This document shows positions 9,148-17,836 of a stretch of 64,000 nt of DNA, in pieces; the first letter of the stretch is position 1; each line of letters begins with the position of its first letter. The translations under genes and the position numbers were made by a program. Below the pieces are notes generated by a model. The model did not search any database and was not told where the DNA came from. It saw only the letters and a program-made list of their open reading frames with translations. This DNA comes from Bordetella petrii (lineage in GTDB: Bacteria > Pseudomonadota > Gammaproteobacteria > Burkholderiales > Burkholderiaceae_B): positions 35,415 to 99,414 of the forward strand of contig WMBV01000025.1 in NCBI GenBank assembly GCA_017745595.1, in the 5' to 3' direction.

Positions 9148-10713
9148 CTACGGCGCTTTCTTGACGTTCCAGAACGCCATGATGGGGGCGTGCACCAGGC
9201 CGCTGAGCTTGACCGAGTAGGCCGTGGGCACGGACATCTGCCCCAGCGGCACGTACAGGCCTTCATCGATGCCGATGCGCTGGACTTCGTCGGCGATTTT
9301 CTTCTGTTCGGCCGGGTCGGAGGTCAGGGCGAACTTGGTGCGCAGCGCTTCGATCTCGGGGAAGTCGGGCCAGCCGAACCAGGCCTTGTCGCCGTTGGCC
9401 GAGGCGGGCGCCGAACGGACCGGATCCATGATGTCGGTGGCGTACCAGTTGGTGTTGTGGACGTTCCAGCCGCCGGCATCGGGCGCGGCTTTCGAGGCGC
9501 GGCGGGTGGCGACGGTCTGCCAGTCCATGGCGACCAGGTTGACGTTGAAGCCGGCCTTGCGCAGCGCCTGCGCCATGACCACGGGCTGCGGGCTGAGCGT
9601 GCCGACGTCGGTGGCGTGCATGACCAGGATGGGCGTGTTGTCGTAGCCGGCTTCTTTCAGCAGGGCCTTGGCTTTTTCGATGTTGGACGGCACCACGATG
9701 TCTTTGCCGATATCGCTTTCGAAGGGCGTGCCGCAGCCCCACAGCGAAGCGCAGGTCTGGTAGTACTTGGGATTGCCTACCAGCGCCTTCATGACGTCTT
9801 CCTGGCCGATGGCGTACATGGCGGCCTGGCGGATTTTCTTGTTGTCGAAGGGCGGGTACTTGAAGTTGAAGCGGTACATCGTGAAGTAGCCGACCGGGCT
9901 GAGCGATTCGACCTTGAAGTCGGAATTGCCGTCGAGCATGGGCAGCAGGTCGTACGGGAACTGCTCGACGTAATCGATTTCGCCGCCCAGCAGCGCATTG
10001 GCGGTGGTGAGGGCGTCGGGCATGACGTTCCAGACGACCTTGTCGACGTTGACCACCTTGCCGCCGGCCAGGCCGCTGGCGGGTTCTTTGCGCGGTACGT
10101 AGTCGGTGTTCTTCACGTATACCGTGGTGACGCCGGGCTTGAACTCGGCCACCTTGAAGGGGCCCGAGCCGGTCATGTCGGTGATGGGCGTGCCGACCGG
10201 GATTTCGGCGATGCGCTTGGGCATCATGAACGCGGCCGTGCCGGTGGGCTTGGACAGGGCGCGCAGCGCCAGGTCGGTGGGCTCGGTCATGACGATGCGG
10301 AAGGTGTTGTCGTCGACCACGTCGATGCTGGACACGAACTTCAGCAGGGTGCGCCCCATGCCGTCGCCGGCCGCCCAGCGCTTGATCGACGCGACACAGT
10401 CTTCGGCCTTGACCGGCTTGCCGTCGTGCCACTTGAGGCCCGGGCGCAGCGTCATGGTGTACGTCTTGCCGTCGGCCGAGACATCCCATTTGTCGAGCAT
10501 CTGCGGCTGGATCTTGTTGTTGGCGTCGGTGGCCAGCAGGGTGTCGTAGATCATGTAGCCATGCCAGGTGGTGATGTACGCGGTGGTGGCATGGGGATCG
10601 GTGAGGCGCAGCGGCGAATGCATGACCGCCCGGATGACGGTTTCTGCGTGGACGCCGCCCGCTGCCATGAGCGCTGCACCGGCCAGGACGGCCGCACGAA
10701 CAAGCTTCAACAT
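9148..10713 (-). CDS. ABC transporter periplasmic substrate-binding protein, family 5 (DppA/OppA-like)
   Basis: A 521-residue solute-binding protein of the extracellular family 5. A Sec signal peptide is visible (MLKLVRAAVLAGAALMAAGG, cleavage probably after VHA). The mature part begins ETVIRAVMHSPLRLTDPHAT and has the family motifs YTMTLRPGLKWHDGKPV, LPMLDGNSDFKVES and AMYAIGQEDVMKALVGNPKY. Cysteines in YYQTCASLWGCGTPFESDIG could form a disulfide in the periplasm. It would deliver peptides or similar compounds to the adjacent permeases. It is second in the run, after the M81 copy 2 gene, with an 80-bp gap that contains a perfect hairpin. The true ligand cannot be read from the sequence. Confidence 0.92.
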   Translation of the reverse strand: MLKLVRAAVLAGAALMAAGGVHAETVIRAVMHSPLRLTDPHATTAYITTWHGYMIYDTLLATDANNKIQPQMLDKWDVSADGKTYTMTLRPGLKWHDGKPVKAEDCVASIKRWAAGDGMGRTLLKFVSSIDVVDDNTFRIVMTEPTDLALRALSKPTGTAAFMMPKRIAEIPVGTPITDMTGSGPFKVAEFKPGVTTVYVKNTDYVPRKEPASGLAGGKVVNVDKVVWNVMPDALTTANALLGGEIDYVEQFPYDLLPMLDGNSDFKVESLSPVGYFTMYRFNFKYPPFDNKKIRQAAMYAIGQEDVMKALVGNPKYYQTCASLWGCGTPFESDIGKDIVVPSNIEKAKALLKEAGYDNTPILVMHATDVGTLSPQPVVMAQALRKAGFNVNLVAMDWQTVATRRASKAAPDAGGWNVHNTNWYATDIMDPVRSAPASANGDKAWFGWPDFPEIEALRTKFALTSDPAEQKKIADEVQRIGIDEGLYVPLGQMSVPTAYSVKLSGLVHAPIMAFWNVKKAP

Positions 10714-10738
10714 GGGAATTCCCCTTTCAGTCGTTGGG

Positions 10739-10757
10739 ACGGCGGTGATGCCGCCGT
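10739..10757 (-). other. Intercistronic hairpin upstream of the binding-protein gene
   Basis: Perfect inverted repeat ACGGCGG (10739-10745) / CCGCCGT (10751-10757) with a 5-base loop, between the M81 copy 2 stop and the binding-protein start. No T-run follows on the minus strand, so it is not a standard terminator. Hairpins at this place often stabilise the binding-protein mRNA; that role is inferred. Confidence 0.4.
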
Positions 10758-10793
10758 GTCATTCGGCACGCCGCCCGCCGCGGCGCGCCGGGG

Positions 10794-12305
10794 TCAGGCA
10801 ACAGCCGAGCGGGCGGAAAAAGCCGGGCCGCAAGGCGCCATTCTGATGCCGCGGCGCAGCCGTGTCCATGGTTGCCGCGCGGCATCCATCAGCATCGAGC
10901 CCGGCGCGGCGCAGACCACGATGGCATGGGCGATGTCGGTGAAGTCGGCCCGGAAATGCGCCGAGCTCTTCAGCACCAGGATAGCCTGGCGCGTGGGCTC
11001 GATGCCGGCGAAGCGGAACATTTCCTGGTCGGCCATCTGCACTTTGTTCGAGGCCACCACGATGCGCACGCCGTCGAGCCGCAAACAGGCGCTGGGGCCG
11101 AGATCCATGTGAAAGCCGCGGTAGAACGCCCCATGCGTATCGAAGCGGCCGTCGGAGATTTTTTCGACCAGGTAGTCGGCCTCGAGCGGGGTGTCGTCGG
11201 GAATACCCGAATGTCCGCCCAGGGCGATCTTGACGGTATTGCCGGCGCCCGCGCGGTGGGCGGCCAGCGCGGCCGCCGGATCGACGATCAGCCCGATGGC
11301 CGTGTCGGCGGCGCGGTGTTGCAGCAGCGCGCGCAGGATGCCGGTGGTGTCGGAACTGCCCCCGGCGCCGGGGTTGTCTTGCACGTCGGCGATGATGACC
11401 GGCTTGGCGGCGTCGCGCGCCATGGCCAGGGCGGCCTGCACGGCCTCGTCGGGCGCCAGGATCTGGCCGCCGAAATCGGCCTCGGCATTGAGTACGGCGC
11501 GCGCCATGGCGTCGGCGGCGGCGTCGGCGTCGGCCTGGGTATCGCTGTATGCCCAGACCGTGGGCGCGCACTCGGGGAAGTCGGCCGCCGGGAAGCCCGT
11601 GGCGAACGACAGGCTGACGGCGGTGTCGCGCGATTCGAGGTCTTCGAGCAGCTTGTACAGGCTGCGCGCGGGCTCGATGTCGGTGGACTGCCAGCACAGC
11701 GAGATCAGGTAGGGAATGCTGCGCAGCGCGACGTAGGGGCGCGGCATGCCGTGCAGCCGGCGGTCGAGCAACTGCGCGGCGCGCCGGCCGGTATCGGCCA
11801 TGTCGATGTGCGGATAGGTGCGATAGCAGACCAGGCCGTCGGCATGCGCGATCATGGCGCGCGTGACATTGGCATGCAGGTCGAGGCTGGCCACGATGGG
11901 CAGGGCGGGGCCCACCAGCGCGCGCACCCGGCGCAGCAGTTCGCCTTCGCCGTCGTCGAGGTGTTCGGCCACCATGGCGCCGTGCAGGTCGAGGTAGACG
12001 GCATCGAGCGGCATGGCCTGACGCAGGCCGTCGAGGATCATGTCGCTGATGCGTTCGTACGCGTCGCGCGTGACCGGGCCGGAGGGGCTGGCCGCCGTCC
12101 AGGTGGTGGGCACCAGGGTGTGTTCGCGCATGGCCTCGATGAAGCCGGCGATGGGGATGTTGGCGCCCGCCACCGCGTCGAACATGGCCGCGCCCGACAC
12201 CAGCCTGGGCCAGCCGCCGCCCTTGTCGGCGAATTCTTCCCAGGTGGCGCGCGAGGGCGCGAAGGTATTGGTTTCGTGCTGGAACCCGCCTATTCCGATG
12301 CGCAT
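10794..12305 (-). CDS. M81 family (MlrC-like) metallopeptidase, copy 2
   Basis: A 503-residue second M81 metallopeptidase. It starts MRIGIGGFQHETNTFAPSRA and has VYLDLHGAMVAEHLDDGEGE, ASLDLHANVTRAMIAHADGL and CYRTYPHIDMADTGRRAAQ, the same Asp/His positions as copy 1, and DVQDNPGAGGSSDTTGILRA in the middle. It is clearly paralogous to copy 1 but quite diverged (for example HADGLVCYRTYPHID against HATVVTGFHTYPHVD), so it is not a recent duplication. It is the first gene of the run leading into the peptide ABC transporter. This suggests that the transported solute is a peptide or amide hydrolysed in the cytoplasm by these enzymes. That link is inferred from gene order. Confidence 0.87.
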   Translation of the reverse strand: MRIGIGGFQHETNTFAPSRATWEEFADKGGGWPRLVSGAAMFDAVAGANIPIAGFIEAMREHTLVPTTWTAASPSGPVTRDAYERISDMILDGLRQAMPLDAVYLDLHGAMVAEHLDDGEGELLRRVRALVGPALPIVASLDLHANVTRAMIAHADGLVCYRTYPHIDMADTGRRAAQLLDRRLHGMPRPYVALRSIPYLISLCWQSTDIEPARSLYKLLEDLESRDTAVSLSFATGFPAADFPECAPTVWAYSDTQADADAAADAMARAVLNAEADFGGQILAPDEAVQAALAMARDAAKPVIIADVQDNPGAGGSSDTTGILRALLQHRAADTAIGLIVDPAAALAAHRAGAGNTVKIALGGHSGIPDDTPLEADYLVEKISDGRFDTHGAFYRGFHMDLGPSACLRLDGVRIVVASNKVQMADQEMFRFAGIEPTRQAILVLKSSAHFRADFTDIAHAIVVCAAPGSMLMDAARQPWTRLRRGIRMAPCGPAFSARSAVA

Positions 12306-12423
12306 CGGAGTGATCCTCTAGGAGCTTGCGTTCGCGTGGAAGAATCCCGGATAGAAGGATTCTGCTGAAGAAATGCGCGTACGGCAATAAGGCTATGCCC
12401 GGATCGGGGGGGGTGTTGTGCTA

Positions 12424-12764
12424 CTGGCGTCGCGGGGGTGTGGGCGTGACCGCCTTGGCTTCACGGTGCCGTCCGGGCGCCCCGCGCGCCCGGGATCGCC
12501 ATTCAGGCATCGTCGTTCGAGCGACCTCGGCCAGGTGTCAGGCTCCCGCAGGGTGCCTGACACCGTTGTGGGGAGACCGTCTTGCCAATTCGGTGTCTGA
12601 CACCCTTCGGGAGTCAGACACCTGGCGCGCGTCAGACGCTTGACGATCTGACGCATGCGATTTCACGAATGGTCTGCGGCGCCTCGGGTCCGTGCCCGGG
12701 CGCGCGGGGCGCCCGGACGGCACCGTGAAGCCAAGCCGGCCTCGCCGCCCCGCCGCGACGCCAA
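12424..12764. repeat. Long imperfect inverted repeat enclosing a paired palindromic repeat
   Basis: The 492-bp interval 12306-12797 holds no credible gene. Its main structure is an inverted repeat. The core arms 12455-12493 and 12696-12734 are 39 bases and perfectly complementary, and one further pair holds at each end. Shorter outer matches (TGGCGTCGCGG near 12425-12435 against CCGCGACGCCA near 12752-12762) bring the arms to about 70 bases. Inside lie the two hairpin units at 12534-12622 and a small inverted repeat GCGTCAG/CTGACGC (12629-12635, 12648-12654). There is also AGAATCC/GGATTCT at 12341-12347 and 12357-12363, closer to the M81 start. No transposase is present; a non-autonomous element or a large termination structure are both possible. 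Confidence 0.75.
12534..12622. repeat. Paired palindromic repeat, locus 2
   Basis: Unit 12534-12564 has arms GGTGTCAGGC/GCCTGACACC and unit 12592-12622 has arms GGTGTCTGAC/GTCAGACACC, one of each subtype, in the reverse order from locus 1. They sit between mmsA and the M81 copy 2 gene, inside the inverted repeat at 12424-12764. Confidence 0.9.
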
Positions 12765-12797
12765 TAGAACGAATCTATGCCACCCCGACAACAGCTT

Positions 12798-14285
12798 TCA
12801 CTTCGCCACGGGCATGGTGAACTCCGCCCCTTTGGCAATGCTGTCGGGCCAGCGCTGCATGACGCTTTTATAGCGCGTGTAGAACCGCACGCCTTCTTCG
12901 CCGTAGGCGTGGTGGTCGCCGAACAGCGAGCGTTTCCAGCCGCCGAACGAGTGCCAGGCCATGGGCACGGGAATGGGCACGTTGATGCCCACCATGCCGA
13001 CCTTGATCTGGCGCGCGAAGGCCCGGGCGACGCCGCCATCGGACGTGAAGCAGGCCACGCCGTTGCCGAATTCGTGCGCGTTGATCAGTTCGACGGCGGC
13101 CGCGAAGTCGGGCACCCTCACCACGCACAGTACCGGCCCGAAAATTTCCTCGCGGTAGATGTTCATTTGCGGCGTGACCTGGTCGAACAACGTGCCGCCC
13201 AGGAAAAAGCCCTGGCCCGGCACGGCCTGGTCGCGGCCGTCGACCACCAGCCGCGCGCCGGCGGCAGCACCGTCTTCGATGTAGCCGATGACTTTGTTGC
13301 GGTGCTGGGCGGTGACCAGCGGGCCCATCTCGGCATCGGATTCCATGCCGTTCTTGATGACCAGCGCGCGCACGCGGGGTTCGAGCCGCTCGATCAGTTT
13401 GTCGGCCACGTCGCCCACCGCGACGGCCACCGAGATCGCCATGCAGCGTTCGCCGGCCGACCCATAGGCCGCGCCGATCAGTGCGTCGGTGACCTGGTCG
13501 AGATTGGCGTCGGGCATGACCACCATGTGGTTCTTGGCCCCGCCCAGCGCCTGCACGCGCTTGCCGCGGCGCGTGCCTTCGGCGTAGATGTATTCGGCGA
13601 TGGGCGTCGAGCCCACGAACGACAGCGCTTCGACGTCGGGGTGCGCGATCAGGGCGTCCACCGATTGCTTGTCGCCGTGCACCACGTTGAACACGCCGTC
13701 GGGCAGGCCGGCTTCTTTCAGCAACTCGGCCAGCCGCAGCGAGACCGACGGGTCGCGTTCGGAAGGCTTGAGCACGAAGGTGTTGCCGCAGGCCAATGCC
13801 ACCGGGAACATCCAGCACGGCACCATCATGGGAAAGTTGAACGGCGTGATGCCGGCCACCACGCCCAGCGGCTGGCGCATGCTCCAGTTGTCGATGCCGC
13901 CGCCGATCTGGTCGGTGTACTGGCCCTTGAGCAGCTGCGGCGCCGCGCAGGCGAATTCCACGACTTCGATGCCGCGCGCGACTTCGCCCTTGGCGTCGGA
14001 AAACACCTTGCCGTGCTCGGCGGTGGTCAGCGCGGCCAGCTCGTCCTGGTGCCGGTCGAGCAGCGCCTTGAAGTTGAACAGGATACGCGCGCGCTTGAGC
14101 GCGGGCATTTCGGACCACGCCGGGAAAGCCGCGCGGGCGGCCGCGACGGCGGCGTCGACGTCATCGGCCGAGGCCAGCGGAATCGAACTGGCGACTTCGC
14201 CGGTGGCGGGGTTGTAGCCCTCGGTGTAGCGGCCGCTGCGGCCGTCGCGGGCTTGGCCGCCGATAAAGTGAGCGAGCTTCTTCAT
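12798..14285 (-). CDS. mmsA: CoA-acylating methylmalonate-/malonate-semialdehyde dehydrogenase
   Basis: A 495-residue aldehyde dehydrogenase of the MmsA subfamily, which converts methylmalonate semialdehyde or malonate semialdehyde with NAD and CoA to propionyl-CoA or acetyl-CoA plus CO2. Landmarks are [20 protein letters not shown] at the start, [19 protein letters not shown] near 150, [36 protein letters not shown], and the catalytic cysteine in [17 protein letters not shown] near 285. The MmsA-type RCMA context distinguishes it from other ALDHs. Start 14285 (MKKLAHF) is chosen over the upstream in-frame start at 14423, which overlaps the aminotransferase gene. It begins 5 bp after that gene ends, so the two form an operon for beta-alanine breakdown. 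Confidence 0.93.
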   Translation of the reverse strand: MKKLAHFIGGQARDGRSGRYTEGYNPATGEVASSIPLASADDVDAAVAAARAAFPAWSEMPALKRARILFNFKALLDRHQDELAALTTAEHGKVFSDAKGEVARGIEVVEFACAAPQLLKGQYTDQIGGGIDNWSMRQPLGVVAGITPFNFPMMVPCWMFPVALACGNTFVLKPSERDPSVSLRLAELLKEAGLPDGVFNVVHGDKQSVDALIAHPDVEALSFVGSTPIAEYIYAEGTRRGKRVQALGGAKNHMVVMPDANLDQVTDALIGAAYGSAGERCMAISVAVAVGDVADKLIERLEPRVRALVIKNGMESDAEMGPLVTAQHRNKVIGYIEDGAAAGARLVVDGRDQAVPGQGFFLGGTLFDQVTPQMNIYREEIFGPVLCVVRVPDFAAAVELINAHEFGNGVACFTSDGGVARAFARQIKVGMVGINVPIPVPMAWHSFGGWKRSLFGDHHAYGEEGVRFYTRYKSVMQRWPDSIAKGAEFTMPVAK

Positions 14286-14290
14286 GGGAT

Positions 14291-15616
14291 TCAGGCGATT
14301 TCCTTCAGTACCTTGCCGATCGACTGGAACATCTCGGCGATTTGCGATTCTTCGATGATGAGAGGCGGCGAGACCGCCAGCGTGTCGCCCGTGTAGCGCA
14401 CCATCAGGCCGTTGTCGAAGCATTTCTGGAAGGCCTCGGCGGCGCGCGCGCCGGGGGCGCCTTCACGCGGGGCCAGTTCGATGCCGGCCACCAGGCCGAT
14501 GTTGCGCACGTCGATGACGTTGGGCGCGTCTCGCAGCGCGTGGGCCGCGGCCTCGAAGGCCGGCGTCAGCGCGCGCGCGCGGGCAAAGAGCTGGTCGCGC
14601 CGGTAGAGCTCGAGCGTGGCCAGGATGGCGGCCGCGGCCAGCGGGTGCGCCGAATACGTGTAGCCATGGAAAAACTCGATGCCGCCCTGGCCGCCATTGA
14701 CGATGGCATCGTGGACGTCGCGCTTGACCGCCACCGCGCCGGCGGGCACGGCCGCGTTGCTGATGCCCTTGGCCATGGTGATGAGGTCGGGCGTGACGCC
14801 GAAGAATTCGCTGGCCGTGGCGGCGCCCAGCCGGCCGTAGCCGGTGATGACTTCGTCGAAGATCAGCAGGATGCCGTACTTGGCCGTGATGTCGCGCAGG
14901 CGTTCAAGATAGCCTTGCGGCGGCACCAGCACGCCGGTGGAACCCGCCATGGGCTCGACAATGACGGCCGCGATGGTGGACGGGTCGTGCAGCGCCACGA
15001 TGCGTTCCAGGTCGTCGGCCAGGTGCGCGCCCCAGGCCGGCTGGCCCTTCGAGAACGCATTGTGTTCCAGGCTGTGGGTATGGGGCAGGTGGTCGATGGC
15101 CGGCAGCAGCGCGCCCGAGAAGGTTTTGCGGTTGGGCGAAATGCCGCCCACCGAGATGCCGCCGAAGCCCACGCCGTGGTAGCCGCGTTCGCGGCCGATC
15201 AGGCGGGTGCGCTGCGCGTCGCCGCGGGCGCGGTGATAGGCCAGGGCGATTTTCAGCGCCGTGTCGACCGATTCGGAGCCCGAGTTGGTGAAGAAGATGC
15301 GGTCCATGCCCTGCGGCATCAGGCCGGCGACGGCCGACGCGGCCTCGAAGGCCAGGGGGTGGCCCAGCTGGAAGCCCGGGGCGTAGTCCAGCGAGCCGGC
15401 CTGGCTGGCGATGGCCTGCACGATTTCGTCGCGGCAATGGCCGGCGTTGACGCACCACAGGCCCGAGGTGCCGTCGAGGATCTGGCGGCCGTCGACCGAC
15501 GTGTAATACATGCCTTTGGCGCCGGCCAGCATGCGGGGCTGGGCCTTGAATTGCCGGTTGGCGGTAAATGGCATCCACAGATGGGACAGGTCGGGCAGGC
15601 CGGTGGGGGCGTTCAT
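14291..15616 (-). CDS. aptA: Omega-amino acid (beta-alanine):pyruvate aminotransferase
   Basis: A 441-residue class III PLP aminotransferase. The N-terminus [20 protein letters not shown] and the segment [20 protein letters not shown] are characteristic of omega-amino acid:pyruvate transaminases, which take the amino group from beta-alanine to pyruvate, forming malonate semialdehyde and alanine. [35 protein letters not shown] (PLP-contacting Asp) and the Schiff-base lysine in [20 protein letters not shown] near 285 are all intact. Start 15616 gives [17 protein letters not shown]; the frame extends to 15694 without family similarity. The product malonate semialdehyde is the substrate of the enzyme encoded just downstream. 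The gene is transcribed divergently from a MocR-type regulator that probably controls it. Confidence 0.92.
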   Translation of the reverse strand: MNAPTGLPDLSHLWMPFTANRQFKAQPRMLAGAKGMYYTSVDGRQILDGTSGLWCVNAGHCRDEIVQAIASQAGSLDYAPGFQLGHPLAFEAASAVAGLMPQGMDRIFFTNSGSESVDTALKIALAYHRARGDAQRTRLIGRERGYHGVGFGGISVGGISPNRKTFSGALLPAIDHLPHTHSLEHNAFSKGQPAWGAHLADDLERIVALHDPSTIAAVIVEPMAGSTGVLVPPQGYLERLRDITAKYGILLIFDEVITGYGRLGAATASEFFGVTPDLITMAKGISNAAVPAGAVAVKRDVHDAIVNGGQGGIEFFHGYTYSAHPLAAAAILATLELYRRDQLFARARALTPAFEAAAHALRDAPNVIDVRNIGLVAGIELAPREGAPGARAAEAFQKCFDNGLMVRYTGDTLAVSPPLIIEESQIAEMFQSIGKVLKEIA

Positions 15617-15750
15617 GGTAGGGCTCCAGGAAGGACCTGCGTGGCTGGCCGCGGCCTGTACGGCCCGGGCGCGGCGCTGGCGGCAGGATTGCACCCATTC
15701 TGACCGCGCGGCGCGGGGTTGAAAATATACAATCCCATGTAAAGCCCGAT

Positions 15751-15784
15751 AACTGTATAGGCAATATCAAGTCAACTGTATTGG
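15751..15784. promoter_or_regulatory. Direct-repeat candidate operator in the aptA/mocR divergent region
   Basis: The sequence AACTGTATaGG (15751-15761) is repeated as AACTGTATtGG (15774-15784), start to start 23 bp. It lies in the 187-bp region between the divergent aminotransferase and MocR genes, 20 bp from the MocR start. MocR/GabR-type regulators commonly bind direct repeats in such regions. AT-rich sequence 15724-15770 is also where the aptA promoter would lie. Seen directly as a repeat; operator function is inferred. Confidence 0.5.
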
Positions 15785-15803
15785 TATTGGCCTCCCACCC
15801 ACG

Positions 15804-17234
15804 ATGCTCGATTTCCAGCCCGTCCGTACGCGCAGCCAGGCCCCGTCGCTGGTCGACCAGATTGTCGACGCGGTGGCGCGCGCCATCCAGGGGCAGGTAT
15901 TGCGGCCGGGCATGGCGGTGCCGTCGGTGCGCGAATTCGCGCGCATCTATCAGGTCAGCACCTTTACCGTGGCCGGAGCCTATGGCCGCCTGGTGGCGCA
16001 AGGCTGGCTGACGGCGCGGCCAGGCGCCGGCTACCGGGTGGCGGCGCGGGCCCGGCCGGCCGCGGCCCCCGTGCCCTGGCAGCCGCCCCGTTTAAGCGCC
16101 GGCTGGCTGCTGTCGGACATTTACGCGGACCATTCCATTCCCATCAAGTCGGGGTGCGGCTGGCTGCCCGGCGAATGGCTGAACGAAGAAGGCCTGCATC
16201 AGGCGCTGCGCCACCTGGGCCGGGTGCCGGCCCTGCGTATCGCCGGCTATGGGCAGCCATACGGTTATGCGCCGCTGCGCGAAACCGTGGTGGCCGGGCT
16301 GGCGGCCCACGGCCTGGAGGTCGCCGCCGACCAGGTAGTGCTGACGCAGGGCGTGACGCACGGCCTGGACCTGGTGATTCGCACCTTGCTGCGGCCCGGC
16401 GACACCGTGGCGGTAGAGCAGCCGTGCTACGCCAACCTGTTGCAGCTGCTGCGCCTGGCGGGGATGCGCGTGGTGGGGGTGCCGCGCACGCCCGACGGCC
16501 TGGATTGCGATGCGCTGCAGCGCGTGGCGGCCGAGCACCGGCCGCGCGCCCTGTTCGTCAACACGGTGCTGCAGAACCCGTCGGGCGCGGTCATGAGCAT
16601 GGCCCATGCGTTCCGGGTGCTGCAGGCGGCGCAGCAGCACGACTTCTGGATCATCGAAGACGACATCTCGCGCGAACTGATGCCCGGCGTCGCGCCCATG
16701 CTGGCCGCGCTGGACGGCGCGCAGCGGGTGGTGTACCTGGGCGGGTATTCGAAGGTGATCAGTCCGTCGGTGCGGGTGGGGTATGTGGTGGCGCATCGCG
16801 ACCTGATGCGCGATATCGCGCGCACCAAGATGGCGGTGGGGCTGACCTCGCCCGAAATCATGGAACGGGTCGTGCACCAGGTGATCCGCGAGGGGCGTTA
16901 CCGGGCCCACATCGTGCGCACGCGCGAACGCCTGGCGCAGGCGCATGCCCAGGTCTGCCAGCACCTGGACGAACTGGACATGCCGGTGTGGACGCGGCCG
17001 CAGGCGGGGCTGTTCTTGTGGGCCAGCCTGCCGGCCCGGGCGGGCGGGGCCAATGGCCTGGCCGAACTGGCGCTGCAAGACGGGGTATGGCTGGCCCCGG
17101 GGTCGTACTTCGATCCGGGCGAGGCCGATACCCCGTGGATACGCTTCAACGTGGCGTATTCGCAAGGGCCCGAGCTGTGGCGCTTCTTGCGCGGCGTATG
17201 CCGGCCGCCATCAGGTCCGCCATCAGGTGTCTGA
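15804..17234 (+). CDS. MocR/GabR-type transcriptional regulator (GntR helix-turn-helix fused to aminotransferase-like domain)
   Basis: A 476-residue regulator. Residues about 8-75 are a winged helix of the GntR type (VDAVARAIQGQVLRPGMAVP, SVREFARIYQVSTFTVAGAY, then LVAQGWLTARPGAGYRV). Residues from about 105 form a fold-type I PLP aminotransferase domain, with QGVTHGLDLVIRTLLRPGD and the Schiff-base lysine in YLGGYSKVISPSVRVGYVV. Such proteins use PLP as a sensor for amino compounds. Its position divergent from the beta-alanine genes suggests that it activates or represses them in response to beta-alanine or a related amine. The stop codon at 17232-17234 is part of a palindromic repeat unit beginning at 17226, so the last three residues (GV preceded by S) come from or abut the repeat. 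Confidence 0.88.
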   Translation: MLDFQPVRTRSQAPSLVDQIVDAVARAIQGQVLRPGMAVPSVREFARIYQVSTFTVAGAYGRLVAQGWLTARPGAGYRVAARARPAAAPVPWQPPRLSAGWLLSDIYADHSIPIKSGCGWLPGEWLNEEGLHQALRHLGRVPALRIAGYGQPYGYAPLRETVVAGLAAHGLEVAADQVVLTQGVTHGLDLVIRTLLRPGDTVAVEQPCYANLLQLLRLAGMRVVGVPRTPDGLDCDALQRVAAEHRPRALFVNTVLQNPSGAVMSMAHAFRVLQAAQQHDFWIIEDDISRELMPGVAPMLAALDGAQRVVYLGGYSKVISPSVRVGYVVAHRDLMRDIARTKMAVGLTSPEIMERVVHQVIREGRYRAHIVRTRERLAQAHAQVCQHLDELDMPVWTRPQAGLFLWASLPARAGGANGLAELALQDGVWLAPGSYFDPGEADTPWIRFNVAYSQGPELWRFLRGVCRPPSGPPSGV

Positions 17235-17305
17235 CTCCCGCAGGGTGTCGGACACCGGACCGTCTGCGCACATCGGTGTCAGGCACCCTGCGGGAGCCTG
17301 ACACC
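17226..17305. repeat. Paired palindromic repeat, locus 3
   Basis: Unit 17226-17256 (arms GGTGTCTGAC/GTCGGACACC, one G-T wobble) and unit 17275-17305 (GGTGTCAGGC/GCCTGACACC). They lie between the convergent MocR and folA genes. The first unit overlaps the 3' end of the MocR gene and supplies its TGA stop. Confidence 0.9.
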
Positions 17306-17322
17306 TGCGGCGGTTGCACGCT

Positions 17323-17814
17323 TCAGTTGCGTTCGTAGACGACGAAATCGTAGGCGTAGCCGTTTTCGGCCGGCTGCGGCTGGCGCGAAACTTCACGCCA
17401 GGCGAACGAGGGCAGGTAGGGGAAGAAGGCATCGCCTTCGACCTGCGCATGCACTTCGGTGGCCACGACGCGCAGCGCCACCGGCAGCGCCTGCGCGTAT
17501 ATCTGGGCACCGCCGATGACGTAGGCGTCGTCGACATCGCCGCACGCCTCGATGGCGGCCTGCAGCGTGGTGGCTGCTACCGCCCCCGGGGCCGCGTAGT
17601 CCGGGTCGCGGCTGATGACGATGTTGGTGCGCCCGGGCAGCGGCCGGCCCAGCGATTCCCAGGTTTTGCGGCCCATGATGATGGGGCTGCCCAGGGTGGT
17701 GCGCTTGAAATGCGCCAGGTCGCCGGGCAGTTTCCAGGGCAGGGCGTTGTCGCGCCCGATGACGCGGTTCTCGGAATACGCGACGACCAGGGTCAGGCGA
17801 GGAGGGGCGGGCAT
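17323..17814 (-). CDS. folA: Dihydrofolate reductase
   Basis: A 163-residue DHFR, the usual length for the bacterial type I enzyme, reducing dihydrofolate to tetrahydrofolate with NADPH. Visible landmarks are LVVAYSENRVIGRDNALPWK near the N-terminus (Met20-loop region with the acidic/PW substrate site), LAHFKRTTLGSPIIMGRKTW (GRKT NADPH-binding motif), NIVISRDPDY, and AYVIGGAQIYAQALP. It is 22 bp downstream of thyA on the same strand, so it can recycle the dihydrofolate that thymidylate synthase makes. The convergent MocR gene and repeat locus 3 follow its 3' end. Confidence 0.96.
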   Translation of the reverse strand: MPAPPRLTLVVAYSENRVIGRDNALPWKLPGDLAHFKRTTLGSPIIMGRKTWESLGRPLPGRTNIVISRDPDYAAPGAVAATTLQAAIEACGDVDDAYVIGGAQIYAQALPVALRVVATEVHAQVEGDAFFPYLPSFAWREVSRQPQPAENGYAYDFVVYERN

Positions 17815-17836
17815 GGGCGGGGCGCTCGTGGGTCGG

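Noticed and set aside
7287..9266. A 659-codon frame suggesting a fused permease.
   Set aside because: Only the last 299 codons show DppC features. The first part is an out-of-frame reading of the DppB-like gene, and two separate starts with short spacing are normal here.
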